Made by a program: the position numbers and the translations under genes | Notes under the pieces: model-generated | What the model was told of the DNA's origin: nothing | What the model saw: only the letters and a program-made list of their open reading frames with translations | The model's database searches: none | Part shown: piece by piece, positions 10,025 to 21,177 of the stretch | How the letters are laid out: every line of letters starts with the position of its first letter | How positions within the stretch are numbered: the first letter of the stretch is position 1 | DNA from: Roridomyces roridus | Lineage: Eukaryota; Basidiomycota; Agaricomycetes; Agaricales; Mycenaceae | Length of the DNA stretch: 64,000 nt | Assembly (NCBI GenBank): GCA_029378245.1 | Contig: JARKIF010000007.1 | Span: 682,001-746,000 of the forward strand | Direction: 5' to 3'

Positions 10025-10404
10025 AGACTGAAAAGTGCAGTACTGGCGAGACAGTGTGAGGTATATAATGAGAAAGGTAAAGAGCGGCGTACCTGGCGAG
10101 ACAGTGTGAGAGCTGAGGTTGCTAACCGTCTCGCCAGGATTTAAATATGCGATCGGGGCTGAAACGAGTGCCCCTCGGAATTTGACCTGCAACGGCGGGA
10201 GGTCAATTGCGTCGCCTGCGGGCGAATGCTGCGTGATAACTCACCCTGGGAGTCTGACCCTTGGACCCTGCGGGGTGGCCAGTCTCCCGCGTCCTACTTT
10301 CGACCCTGCGGGGTGAGGACGCGCGGGTGAGCGTGCGGTGCGAAAGGGGTAGCTTTTGGCTTACCATCATGATTAGACTTGAGTAAACAGTAGTTTAAAC
10401 TCGA
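10025..10404 (-). repeat. Split direct repeat A1 of the Ngaro element
   Basis: 380 bp copy identical as read to 5342-5721. It is the 5' terminus of the element in its sense direction, beginning TCGAGTTTAAAC at 10404, next to the host codon AAA at 10405-10407. Confidence 0.9.
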
Positions 10405-10576
10405 TTTATCCTTCTTCTTTTTCTTCTCTAAAAAGTCGTCAGTCCGTGTTGAGCGAGAATATGTTGAACATACTCGTGCCAGTGAGCTGCGAGGAGATGA
10501 ACTTGCCAGTGTCAATTCCCGCCTGCTGGACCTGACGGAGGAGTCCGCCACCCTTCGGTGGCTGGACGCGTCCCAT

Positions 10577-12563
10577 GCTGGAGGTGTTTTTTTTTGGTCG
10601 GGGGCTCGAGAACGCTGGATGGGAAACGGATGCAAGCTCGGACGCACTGCCTTGGCACACCATGGAAAAAACCATCAGCGAAGGACCGTGGGATGTAACA
10701 TATGATACAAGATGAGATGCCATATGGACCGTACCACAGAAAATGACCGAATTGTGCCAGCGTCTGCCAGCGCTATGTAATTCCTCGACATCGGCTCGAG
10801 GTAGTCGGACTGGTGATTATATTTGCCAAGCTTGTCTGCAGATCAACTAGTCGGTGTCTGCCAGGCTCAAGGAGACCTATTGAAGGCGCCGGTGAGTTTC
10901 CGGGGTCAGCTGGCGACAGGAGCTTTCAGAAAGACAATCTATGGTCCACACCTCCAAGAAAGACCAAGAGCAGAGATTGGCCGGACGTGGAGTGGATGAC
11001 GGACATGGGCAGTTTCGAGTTCTTTTCTGTTCAGACCATTCGTTGGAGCTCGGGGGTTCGCGACACGGCAACTGACGGTACAGGGATATCGTAAACAAGA
11101 GTGCCGCGGAGAGACTGGGGTCTTCCGGCGCCGCAGCAGTCGTAGTCACAAGGCCTTCTTGAACTTTGGAAGAATTTGTTAGTTATCTATCTTCCGTGAT
11201 AGACGCAAAGGACCCACCCAACCAGCCTTCAGTCTATTCAAGGATCCAGATGGTGACATTACCGAACATCGGAGTGTGCCTTTGAACTTGTGCAAGTGGT
11301 GGTGGATCGAGTTCAAGAGGGATTGATGGCAACGAAATCAGTTCTTGATGCGCCGCTTCCGAATTTTCGATTTGACTCCTCCTTTGTTCCCTGGCCGTCC
11401 TCTATTCCACACCTGGCCCTCAGATGACATCAAAATTCGAGTCTTGATGCTTCTCCTCCACCCGTCTCAAAGGATCCTCCTTCCTACCGAGTCGACATTG
11501 CGTCCCACGAACCAATCGCTCATTGCTAATGCCAGCTTCCTGAGCGCTTCAATTAATTCGGAGACACCGCGGAGACTTGTTGCTATTTCTGTGTCATCAA
11601 ACCTGTCGATGTCGCCATGTCCCGACCCGCGCCACGACCTACCGAATACTGCAATCATCCTCTCAAGATCCGTCACGACAGCTGGCCTGGACACTCTCCA
11701 CTATTCTGAGACATGCGAAAGTACAAGGACTTTGGAGCGTCTGGGCCGTAATCGAAGTCGAAGACGACGGGCGTTGCAACAAAGGGCCTTGTTCCGTAGA
11801 GGGAGTTGTCGACCCGGGGAAGAAAACATTCCGATGACGACGCTGTGGGCGGCCAACAAACGATGAACAAGGCAACTCGGAACCCCACCTCTCTTCCTCC
11901 TCGGAAGACTCCTCCATTTCGACCGGATGCAGCGAACAAGTGCCCACATACTCCATCTTTAGCCGAAAGACCGCGTGGACTTGGCGATATGCCGAGTGCA
12001 GTGCGGGAGACTTTCTCATGATTGACGCTGTGCCGAGGGTTTCCAGTCAGAAGATTTATTCCGCTCGATGGAGCCTCGACCAACGACGTGAGTGGACTTG
12101 GGACGCCACAGAAGGATGGCTCATCGGCGGTGCTACAGCATACAGGCACGATCCGACGTGGACCGGGGTTGGCGCGAGTAGTCGGTGATCTTTGGGTTGG
12201 AAGATGTCGGAGGAGATGAATGGTGGATTCGAAGGCCGTCTTCACCGAGAGCTTCCTGCGACGCCATTTTACCGTCTCTTCTCAACCAAAGAGGGACCAG
12301 ATCCGAGGCAAAATGGGACCCTGGTGGGCTGATTCGCAGGCGGTCTTGGAGGGCGTGGTCACTTTGGAGTACTTCTGCTTCTTGAAGAGATAATTTATAG
12401 CATGGCATCAGAGTGCGCAACCTCAGGGTCTGACAGCAGCTGGACAGTTCCCAGGCAGAAGAACCCAAAGCAGGGATTCATAAGCGGTGGCCCTTCGATT
12501 TGCCTTCTTTGGCTCCCTCCTCGTCCTTCCCCCGTCCCGCCGCTGCACAACACCGCCGTCGTC
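10577..12563. other. About 2 kb without a supportable gene
   Basis: The 5' part (about 10610-10660) is the conserved upstream block of the disrupted small gene. Beyond it, medium open frames exist on both strands (for example 11345-11866 plus, 11467-11694 and 11673-12245 minus), but none shows a recognisable motif and they do not splice into a coherent protein. The minus-strand frame 11467-11694 (DLERMIAVFGRSWRG, RGVSELIEALRKLALA) looks the most protein-like and could be a decayed gene. Confidence 0.4.
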
Positions 12564-14207
12564 ATGGTCAACTGGACATCCAAGGACGAGATCGCCCATG
12601 ATGGTGGTGAGCTCTTTCGGCTCATTACGACAGACGGCGCGCTAATCACCCAATTATGTAGCCGCATTCAATAGATTTATGCACGTCCTCTTGGGCCTCT
12701 ACATGTACGCGTCTTCGCGTCTCTCGCGTGCCATTTTGCTCAGTCCGAGTTGCAGCTGGGAATGGTTCACTTCCCTGTCCTTCGATTGGGACTTTTTGTC
12801 CGGAAAGCGCGTCTTCCGTTGGCCCATGGTATGCACGACGCGTTTCTGCCCCATTCTCGCACCTGAGGCCTTTCAGATATTCTATTTCTTAAACCGCTAT
12901 TGTCTGCTATTCGCGTTGATTGGAATGTGAGTCGTCGCGTTCTGCCAGTCGAGGGATCTGACGCGATTGACATCTACAGCGCCATCGCCCTGAACGTCAC
13001 CACGTATGTCGTCCTCGACGTGTCCTTTCTTGACAACTCAACTGGCCCACCAGCGAGATCGACTGTCAGAGCTTGTATCTCTTTAACCAGTGTTTTGGAA
13101 ACGCTGCCATCGGTGCGTCCGTCAACAACCCCTTTCGTCGCGTAGCTCACCTGCTGTAGGTCTGGCGAGTATCAATCTTTCGTTACGAACGTCAGTGTCG
13201 CCTCCACGCACCCTACCATCCCGTTCCTGACTTTTCCACTCCAGTATCGCCGTCTGGAACCAGAATTGGTACATCTGGGTGCCTCTCTGCGGCATCATCC
13301 TCGGACACTGGGCCTTGCTTCTCCACGGTGCGCATACTGCTCCCTATTAGTTTTCGCCCTCTCATCTTCTTTAGGTGTCCTTCTCACCGCCCGATGGGAT
13401 CCCGTACTAGGCTGCACCATCACCTCGACCAACAACCACATCCTTGCCGCGAGCTTCATCTACGGCATGTCACTGGACTTTACGGTACTCTGCCTCACGG
13501 CGTGGAAGCTCCTCTTCCCCACCGGCGGCAGGTCGCGCCTTGTGAGCCTCATCTTCAATGACGGCTTGGTGTACTTTGTTATCGCGTAAGTCGTCTTCTT
13601 CGCGAGAAGCCAAGCTCATTTTGACGCGCCCGCGTAATAGATTCCTGTCCAGCTTGCTCGCGACGGTGTGTTTTGGCTTTCCGCTTCGTTCTGGGCGAGG
13701 CTCATTTGCTTCGCAGATCTTCATGCTCTTGAATCTCAACCCTGTCATGTCGATAATCGCCAACGTTCCAGCGGCGGTCTCCTCCACCGTGCGTCTTTTC
13801 CTCCTTCCTATCGTCTTGACTCACCAGATCTACAGATTGTAGCCTGCCGCGCTGTCCGCCGGCTGACCAAGTACAACGGCTCCCCTGGTGCGCAGATGTT
13901 TGGTGGGACGACCACCGCGGGCTCGACGCTGGCGTTCCGCAACACGAGCCAGGCGACGACGACGCGGCCAAAGGTTGTGACGAACACCAGCAAGACGTCC
14001 GAGGGAGTGCATGTACAGGTGCGTTATGCCTCTTTTTATGTATCCGCGTCGAGTCATCTAACCTGCTCGCAGATGGAGACGTTTGAGAGCCCATCGGAGC
14101 GCTCGTTCTTGGAATACGACGCTGTCGGCAAGATTACGCGCTCTGCAGAGCCGCTCGATCCTGAGTCCCAAATCATCTCGGACGAGTTTAAGCGCCCGCC
14201 TTATTAG
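12564..14207 (+). CDS. Multi-pass membrane protein A (basidiomycete family, DUF6533-like)
   Basis: ATG at 12564 (MVNWTSKDEIAHDG). Exon 1 ends at 12606 and exon 2 starts at 12662. Further short introns give AAFNRFMHVLLGLY, WEWFTSLSFDWDFLSGKRVFRWP, YFLNRYCLLFALIG, GLASINLSLRTIAVWN, ILGHWALLLHG, TSTNNHILAASFIYGMSLDFTVL, SLIFNDGLVYFVIAFLSSLLATI and NPVMSIIANVPAAVSSTIVACRAVRRL. About seven hydrophobic segments are followed by a roughly 100-residue cytosolic-type tail (GVHVQMETFESPSERS...). Stop at 14205-14207. It is one of three paralogs in this window (15389, 22668). The family looks like the fungal multi-pass proteins annotated as DUF6533/6534. Function unknown. Confidence 0.85.
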
Positions 14208-15388
14208 ACTCGCGTCGAGTCTCTTGTACACTACCCGCGACCCCTCCGGATTCTCCTCCCAGTATACCGTGCCACCTCCCGCCCCAGCCAGCAGCACTTG
14301 TGACATTACTTGTTGTACACCCACGGAGCATCCATACATCCGAAATTCGTTCGCCTTCTTCTTGGCCCACCCGATCTTTTCACACCATTCCTTCTCCCGT
14401 CTCTGGCAACCCGCACCTCTTTTCGTGATCGATACCTACATACAGAGTCCGGACCGTGGAAGACGATACATAGCACTCAAAAGTAACAGAAGAAGAAGTA
14501 AAGTTGTTTTGTACGATATGTAATGTAATAGCAAAGAATACACCAGAATAGAGTCAGGAACGTAAATTGAAAGAAGGTGGATGGATGGATTCCCGCTGTC
14601 ACCTTACTCTTTTCATCAATGTGGCGGCCCAATTACGGGCTTGAAGCGGGCACCTCCCGCTCGCCGGATACAATGCCGTCTGTCGTGTATACTTGACAAC
14701 AAGCTATGCGCTGAGCGCGGGGCAAAAGTCAGCGCCGCGAGAGGTGGAAGGCTGGGAATCAGACCATGTGGGTTTTGGACTTCTCCTTCTCAGCTACAGG
14801 TCCACAGTCAGATGAGGATTGATATGTCATATGATATGTCGGAATTATCCGCCCGTGGAGATCGTGTGAAGCAGGTTCAACGTTCAACGTCCAACGTTCG
14901 ACGTTGAGTGGGCGCCAACCTTTGAGACTCAGAACTCAGTTAATTTTGCGCGAGAATTCGGCGTCCTCGGGCTCATATCGATAATCTGTGTGAAATCAAC
15001 GTGGAATGCGGTTTATCGGCACGCGTCGTGGGATGGCACGGTGGGAGGACGCGGTCACGTGGGGGGTGGGGTGGGGTTAAAGCGGTGATTTGAGATATTT
15101 CGGCGGTCAGTGGATGTCACGGTCGAGTTGGGTCCAGGCGCTGTCTAGTTCTTGGTCTAGAGTGAACGTCAACTTGCGAAAGAGTTGTAATCTTGCAGTT
15201 GAACCAAAGTTGAACCAGAATTGGGATGACTAAGTACTGCTGGGATCAGCATCAATGACGCACAAGTAAACAAATCACTGGTTTCTTTTCGACCACGGTA
15301 ATTCTTTTGTGGGTCCACATAACGACTCATAAGGCCGAGTTCCACACAATGCCCTGGCAAAAACCCCGCTTGCTGCCTGACCAACGCC
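14208..15388. other. Intergenic, no gene seen
   Basis: About 1.2 kb between two same-strand membrane-protein paralogs. It contains a short AACGTT-type repeat near 14875-14906. No open frame with recognisable content was found. Confidence 0.6.
14875..14906. repeat. Short AACGTT-based imperfect tandem repeat
   Basis: Successive units GTTCAACGTTCAACGTCC then AACGTTCGACGTTGAG, each carrying the self-complementary core AACGTT or CGACGTTG. The same GTTCAACGTTCAA word recurs at about 19380 and 28902, both in intergenic DNA. Confidence 0.6.
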
Positions 15389-16691
15389 ATGACCGATTGG
15401 CACTCGCAAGACGAGGTTAACAAGGATGGTGGTGAGTCTTTGCCTCAACCGAGGTCCGAGAAGATCTACGGCTGATTACTCTTTAGCTGCATTCAACAGA
15501 CTCATACACGTCCTATTGGGTCTTTATCTGTAGCATTTTCACACCTTTCGTGCTCTTCTCGCTTATTTGAAGGCTACAGTTGGGAATGGTGCACCTCCCT
15601 GGAATTCGATTGGGACTTTGTGTCAGGAAAACGAGTCTTCCGCTGGCCCATGGTATATGTTATTTGCCGATCGCCTCAACTTTTGCTTCCTTGTGCCTCA
15701 GATTTTCTATTTTCTGAATCGCTATTGCCTGTTGTTCGCCTTGGTCGGCATGTAAGTGGTAGTGCTCTCCAGCAGACGAAAACGCCGACACGGGCGCTCC
15801 CAGTACCATTGCTCTGAATGTTACCAGCCAAATTGATTGTCAAAGCCTGTACGCCTTTAACCAGACTTTTGGAAACGCGTCGATTGGTATGCTGCGTCCT
15901 CTGGGCTCAATTTTCAAGGAGCTCCCCTGTTCTCACAGGTCTGGCTTCCATCAACCTCGCATTACGAACGTCAGCACCGAGTCCCTCTTCTTCTGCGCTA
16001 GTATCTCAAAATTTTCCCTAGCATCGCCGTATGGAACCGACGAAGGTCCATCTGGCTGCCTCTGCTCGCTATGATCCTGGGTCACTGGGCTTTATTGCTT
16101 CGAGGTCAGTGGCCTCCGTCCACCCTCCATAGCCGACCTCATCGCTCGAACTCAGGTATAAAACTCAAGGCAGAATGGGACCCACTGCAGGGCTGCATCA
16201 TCACCTCCACGAACAGTCGCTTCCTTGCCGCGATCTTCATCTACAGCATGATCTTGGACTTGACGGTCCTATGCCTTATGGCTTACAAACTCAACTCGTT
16301 TCCCACCGGAGGCGAGTCGAAGCTTGTTAGTCTCATCTTCAAGGATGGCCTGGTGTATTTTGTAATTGCGTGAGTTTTCGCCCGTCTTTGGTCTTTCGCC
16401 GCTCTCATCTGCGTGTAAAACAGATTCCTGTCGAATCTCCTAGCAACGGTGCGTCGACTCCCGGAATTCTTCTTCCTACCTTGATACGCCGTCGCAGATA
16501 TTCATGCTCCTGGCACTGAACCCAGTGATGTCGATCATAGCAGACGTCCCGGCGGCGATATCTTCCACTGTTGGTTTGTCCTTTATACTGCCCGGCATGG
16601 CTGACGGACAGAGAAACAGATCGTAGCATGCCGCGTCGTCCGTCGACTCTCGAATTACGACCGTTCATTCGATGAAATCATTGTTCATTGA
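15389..16691 (+). CDS. Multi-pass membrane protein B (paralog of A, short C-terminus)
   Basis: ATG at 15389 (MTDWHSQDEVNKDG), with introns at the same places as protein A. Recognisable segments are AAFNRLIHVLLGLYLWEWCTSLEFDWDFVSGKRVF, YFLNRYCLLFALVG, TSQIDCQSLYAFNQTFGNASIG, MILGHWALLLRG, GCIITSTNSRFLAAIFIYSM, LIFKDGLVYFVIAFLSNLLATIF and NPVMSIIADVPAAISSTIVACRVVRRLSNYDRS. It stops at 16689-16691 right after the last membrane region, so it lacks the roughly 100-residue tail of A and C. Otherwise it appears intact. Probably a tandem duplicate of A with a truncated tail. Function unknown. Confidence 0.82.
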
Positions 16692-17070
16692 ACGACCTTT
16701 CGCTATACGCAGGCACCTGTATGACGTCTTTCGCACAAAATTTCAAGCCCTTGTAGCCGTTCGAGTTGTTCGACAGCGAACGAAGAAATTGCTATTTGCT
16801 CTGATCGCCGCCTTCAAGCTTCAAGATCAATCTTCTCCATCTGTGTGAGCTTCGACTCCCACTGTTGTTCCCGAACGGGAACAAAAGCAACACAGGGTCG
16901 ACCACCTGTGTTGAGGGAACTGTGGGCGCACCCTCTTCGAATTCCTTGACGCGCACCATGCGGTTCAAGAGTCAAGACTGACCGGAACCACGACTCAAAA
17001 ATGATGGTGATGTTCATGGGTAATACTTCGTCAGGTACGGGTAACGGGATACTGACCCCTCGGGAAAAAA

Positions 17071-19080
17071 CTAAACAAGCTGCGGACACAGCGGCAAATT
17101 CCCACCTTTGCCGTCCACCACAGCCTGTAAAGTGGGCGATATCTTGGCCTCGACGCGTGCACCAGTGTCTTTGAAGACGATCGACCGGATGAGGGTGGAT
17201 AGGATGATTTTGAGCTCCAGGATTGCTGTGAATCGTCAACTTCAAGGTTTCCTTTCATCCAATATTCCAGTGGGAATACTCACCCAACCGCCAACCGATA
17301 CAATTCCTCGGCCCGTCGCAGAACGTCAATATCCCACTCCACCCATGGGGAAGCGTCGCAGGGTCAGCACGATGTCCGTCGAGCCACCGAGTGGGGTCGA
17401 AAACGTCCGCTGCAGGACCCCACACGCTCGGGTTGGTGTTGATCGTTTTGAACGGGATGCAGAATACCTGGCCTTTGCATACACGAAACGTACTCCCAAT
17501 TCCCGCGATGGGGGTTGCGAGCGGGATGACGTCGTCTTGCAAGGCGACGCGCTCGGTTTGTGGGGCGGCTGGGTAGAGGCGGAGTCTATGAAAATAATCA
17601 GTTGTGAATACAATTTCTTTGCTCGCCTACCCTTCCTTTACCACCGCGTCCAGGAACTCGAGTTTCTGGATATCGTCGTAAGATAGATCAACTCCGTAAG
17701 AGAGGATCTCTGCACGTAGCCGATCCTGAAAGAGGGTCAACGTCAGTCGATATGAGCCCGTATTTATTCACCTGAATCGCTGGCTGTCGGGCGAGCTCCC
17801 ATAATGTGAAGGTGAGTGTGCTCGCGGTCGTTTCGTGACCCGCCATCCTACCTTGAGAGTCAGCCACCTCGAGTTGTGCAAAAACAGATTCAGTACGAAC
17901 GTAAAAGTCACGATCTAAAGTTCCAAAACCTTCAGCCCGTTCAACGAGAAACGAAATAAAAGTACTCACATTGTCGAGGATCTGGTCGTCAGAGAGGGAC
18001 GGCGCGCCGGTCTCCACCCTTCTCGCGCGAAGTAAAATGCTGACAATATCCTTGCCTTGAGCTTTCCCTGCACCGAGGTCGAGAATCCTGCGTCCCAGCC
18101 TCCGAACGATCATCTTCGTGACTCCCTGGCGCTGCATAGCCGGCAGCGGGGCTCGCGCGATTGTAGGGCATGCACGGATTACCAGTGGAGCGAGGAAGGC
18201 AAGCGGTTGGAGGCCCGTGTTGACGAAGATCTCCCAGGAAGTGCGGATTTGTGCGGCGTCAGAGTGGTCGTCATTGGCAAGGCGCGTGGATTGAGCAGAG
18301 AATGAGTGCGAGAGTCCGACTATGCCTATGATATCGAGACTCATGCGCTGTCAACTGAGTTTTCAATGCAGAAGAGGATTTACTCACGTGCAGGCGCTAA
18401 TGTATGGAACAAGGTTTAGATTTGAACGCGAACCGTCTAGAACTAGGTTGGTGAGCCTTGTTTCGAGACGCTCCGCGCATTCGTAAATGGCAGGCATCAT
18501 TTCCCTGACGGCCTCTGGTCTAGGGTCTCGTGAATCGAATTTCAATTGCCACGAGAAAGTACATACGAAAACGCGGGGCTCAGCATCCTTCGCTGAAGAT
18601 GCCAGTCTTCGCCCTCGGCCCAAACTAAACCCTCTCCGAGCATGTTCTTGATCGGAGGACGAAATGCAGGGGATTTGACATAAAGGTCGCTGTTGGCAAA
18701 TATATGCTGAACAGCTGCGTGGTCGGTCGCGATCACCTGAATTACGGTTAGCTTTGGATGAGCCTCGAAACTTGGGCTGACAATATCTGGATGGAATAAC
18801 GCTGCTTTGATCTTGAACATGTCTCCGAAGGATCGTGCCCAGACGGAATACATCTGCGTCGCAGCATGCTGGAACACTAGGAGCTCATGCCCCCACATCC
18901 AGCTCGCGATATTTGAAGACTAAATTCCTTGTCAATACGTGGTCTGTACAGCTTCATTGGACGTACCGGACCAGGTAGCGCTTGAACGTCGCTCTTAGCT
19001 CGGGATTTATTCAGTACAATACGCGTCGTCAGCCCCAAGATTGCCAGAAAGCCGACAGTTAAAACCAGGGAGTTATCCAT
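17071..19080 (-). CDS. Cytochrome P450 monooxygenase 1
   Basis: Microsomal-type P450. ATG at 19078-19080 opens an N-terminal anchor (MDNSLVLTVGFLAILGL). Multiple short introns follow. Visible signatures are the C-helix LVWAEGEDWHLQRRMLSPAF, the I-helix TMAGHETTAS, the K-helix VVKEGLRLYPAAP (ExxR: E-G-L-R), the PERF-type FDPTRW and the heme loop FCDGPRNCIG with the Cys ligand. It ends ...NLPLCPQLV with stop at 17071-17073. The last intron splits GWRL/AILEL near 17230-17290; this intron is absent from the paralog at 23576-25489. About 530 residues, close to family norm. Substrate unknown. Confidence 0.9.
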
Positions 19081-19964
19081 GGGGCTGAAGGAAGGAGCAA
19101 TGTTTGTGGGCGCCTCGAAGATGAGAACACATGGATGGGACCCAAATATACTCACGCTGCATATCGCCGCGCAGCGTGTTCTACCGACAGCTGGCAGACT
19201 GCTCCAGACCGAGTGAGAACTGCATGACGCGTCGCAGCGCCAATAGCTGCCCGACACTGCCACGAGCAGATGGAGGTTCAGGACAAGAGACGGAGTGATG
19301 CGCCGACGGATCAAACGCGTCGCGACGCGTCAACTCCGTAATTCGGGCCAAGACATCATGCATTATGCATCAGCGCTCGTTCAACGTTCAACCCACTCAT
19401 TCAACCAGTGAGGGTAGCACCTTGTTTAGGATACCTATCTGCATCGCGATGCTTGCCAGGCGACTTGAATCTTGATCATTGGCAGTGGGACCCTGGTTCC
19501 CGACGATGTTAATTTGGAGTTCGGATTCCCTGATGGTGGACTCCCGGACTCTAAGGTGGGACTCGCTCGGCCTCGGAGAGGGTCCCCGGTCTGATGCTTC
19601 CGGATGGAAATCTGTGCACCCAATCGCAATAATATCTTGAAAACACCGACTCGACATGCTGTTTGCCGCCACGGGGTGACGAGCGCGCCCGACGGTCAGT
19701 GGAGAAGCACGTTGATTGTAAATGGTGGTTGAATAGGGCGCCGAAATGCCGGTGATATATCAACTATGGGCCGGTCGAGTGTTCGGTAATAGGTACGTAT
19801 AGCCGCAGGGTAAGGATAAGTACGGTGCTAATCTGTATCGTTATCGGACGTCCCTGTGGCAAGGCCGATCTTCGAACAGCGTAGGAACTCGACGGCAGAT
19901 TGGTGTCTTTCTATAAGAGCCCTCTAGAACTTTGCCGGGCCTCCACCATCCCCAGTAACAGCAA
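19081..19964. other. Intergenic region between divergent genes
   Basis: About 0.9 kb separating P450 1 (leftward) from the DUF302-like gene (rightward), so it probably carries both promoters. It holds one GTTCAACGTTCAA word near 19380. Minus frames around 19181-19763 show no recognisable motif. Confidence 0.55.
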
Positions 19965-20544
19965 ATGGCGACCAAGAAAGTTGAGACCTTCGACCTGCAG
20001 CTGGTTACCTACAGCACGCCCCTCCCAGTTGATGTGGTCATTGCACGTCTCGACGCCGAGGTTGTCAAGGACAAATGCCCCGGGAAGGAGTTTGGAGCCG
20101 GCGAGGGCTTCAAGACGAAGGAGGAGGTTGAGGCTGCCCTCACCGCTGGAATCGGCCCGAGTGGCTTGATGTACGTCTTCCACTTCCGTCCTCCTTCACC
20201 ACTGATTGAATATGCACAGATACTTCACCGAGTTCGACCACGGCAAATGGCTCCCGTTCTACCAAGACCCCCCTTTCTCGAAGCCCGCCCGGAGGGTCCT
20301 CTTCTACCACATCGGCAACCCCATCATTGCCGAGACCATGATCCGCCACGACATCCGTGCCTCCCACAACCTCCCCCCTCGCGTTCTCATCGTCGAGCGG
20401 GAGGATGGTTCGGGCACCGACGTTCACTTCCACCTTCCATCTTCGGTCATCTACTTGAACAGGCCTCACACGGAGATGAAGGCTGCTACTGACAGGCTGG
20501 ACCGCATATTCGAGGGCATTGGGGAGAGAATCACGGCTGTTTGA
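19965..20544 (+). CDS. DUF302-like (TT1751-fold) protein
   Basis: Exons 19965-20170 and 20220-20544 give 176 residues; the codon ATA is split by a GTACGT...CACAG intron. The protein begins MATKKVETFDLQLV. A mid-region TYSTPLPVDVVIARLDAEV is followed by a C-terminal half YHIGNPIIAETMIRHDIRASHNLPPRV plus LIVERE and FHLPSSVI. This pattern (G-NP-a-a-hydrophobic, then LPxRV and a beta strand) matches DUF302 domains. No signal peptide or membrane segment, so probably cytosolic. The biochemical role of this family in fungi is not established. Placement between two P450s may be incidental. Confidence 0.75.
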
Positions 20545-21154
20545 TTTACACCACATATGTAACTTGTAGAAAACAATGTTGGCTGATCTGAATCTCGGCT
20601 TGGATCACTCCTGGAATCGTATTTCCCCGCCGCCGAGCTTGGATACCAAGCGGCGACTTGAGCAGCAAGTTCGCTACGATCAATGTTGAATTTTCCTTTT
20701 CCACGGCCTCTTCTCATTCCACCAGTCAAGCATCCGGCCCCGCGGAGCCGTGGTATGTACGGCAGACCCCAGCGTATCTCATCTTTTCAGTCGCTTGTTC
20801 AATTCTAGCCTTGGTGCTTCTCTCAATTCCAACAGTTGGCAAACCTAAAACTCTAAAGAACGCTCATTTCAATTGATTTCGTCTCATCTTTCGTTATAAA
20901 CTTGTAGAAGCCTCTGATTTCTCAAGGGACCGGGAGATCCCACTGTCGTACGGGCAGAAGCACGGATATACGAATGTCCGATGTTGTCGTTGCCGGAGTG
21001 AAGAAATGAGCGTGGCCTGGCATCCCGCAGATGGACCAATTTAGAGACTCGCACACGCCTATCGTTCAATCCATCCATCCATTCGTGTGCGACGGTACCG
21101 GTGATCTACAATGTGCGGGTGCGGGGTATCCAGCCTCCGAGTCTCCCATTTTTC
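20545..21154. other. Intergenic, convergent gene ends
   Basis: About 0.6 kb between the convergent DUF302-like and membrane-protein C genes. No gene seen. Confidence 0.6.
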
Positions 21155-21177
21155 CTTCTCTTCTCTTCTCTTCTCTT
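21155..21177. repeat. (TTCTC)n microsatellite
   Basis: Four to five tandem TTCTC units lying immediately downstream of, and touching, the stop codon of membrane protein C. Confidence 0.75.

Larger units (their letters stand above)
5169..10404 (-). mobile_element. Complete Ngaro-type (DIRS-order) tyrosine-recombinase retrotransposon
   Basis: It is 5,236 bp and reads right to left: repeat A1 (10404-10025), gag-like ORF, RT/RNase H ORF, tyrosine recombinase ORF, repeat B1 (5825-5722), repeat A2 (5721-5342), about 69 bp, repeat B2 (5272-5169). This A-ORFs-B-A-B order of split direct repeats is diagnostic of Ngaro/VIPER-like elements, which integrate through a circular intermediate by tyrosine recombinase instead of a DDE integrase. 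The two A copies read as identical, as do the B copies, and all three ORFs are open, so the insertion is young. No flanking target duplication is seen, as expected. The target is the coding exon of a small gene. Confidence 0.92.
5091..10576 (-). pseudogene. Small Lys-rich family gene split by the Ngaro element
   Basis: Exon 1 is 10576-10474 (MGRVQPPKGGG..., with GIDTGKFISSQL). The intron runs from GTATGTTC at 10473 to TTTTTAG at 10428. Exon 2 begins at 10427 with Lys codons and stops dead at 10405, exactly on a codon boundary. The retroelement occupies 10404-5169. From 5168 the minus strand continues in frame (AGC AAA AAG AGT...) to TAA at 5091-5093. Both halves align with exon 2 of the intact paralog at 27809-28094 (shared AAAAAGAGTG.TGGAGATGA stretch). 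The undisrupted gene would code for 67 residues. Function unknown. Confidence 0.8.

Noticed and set aside
11345..12245. Several medium open frames on both strands
   Set aside because: No recognisable motif, mutually overlapping and not spliceable into one protein.
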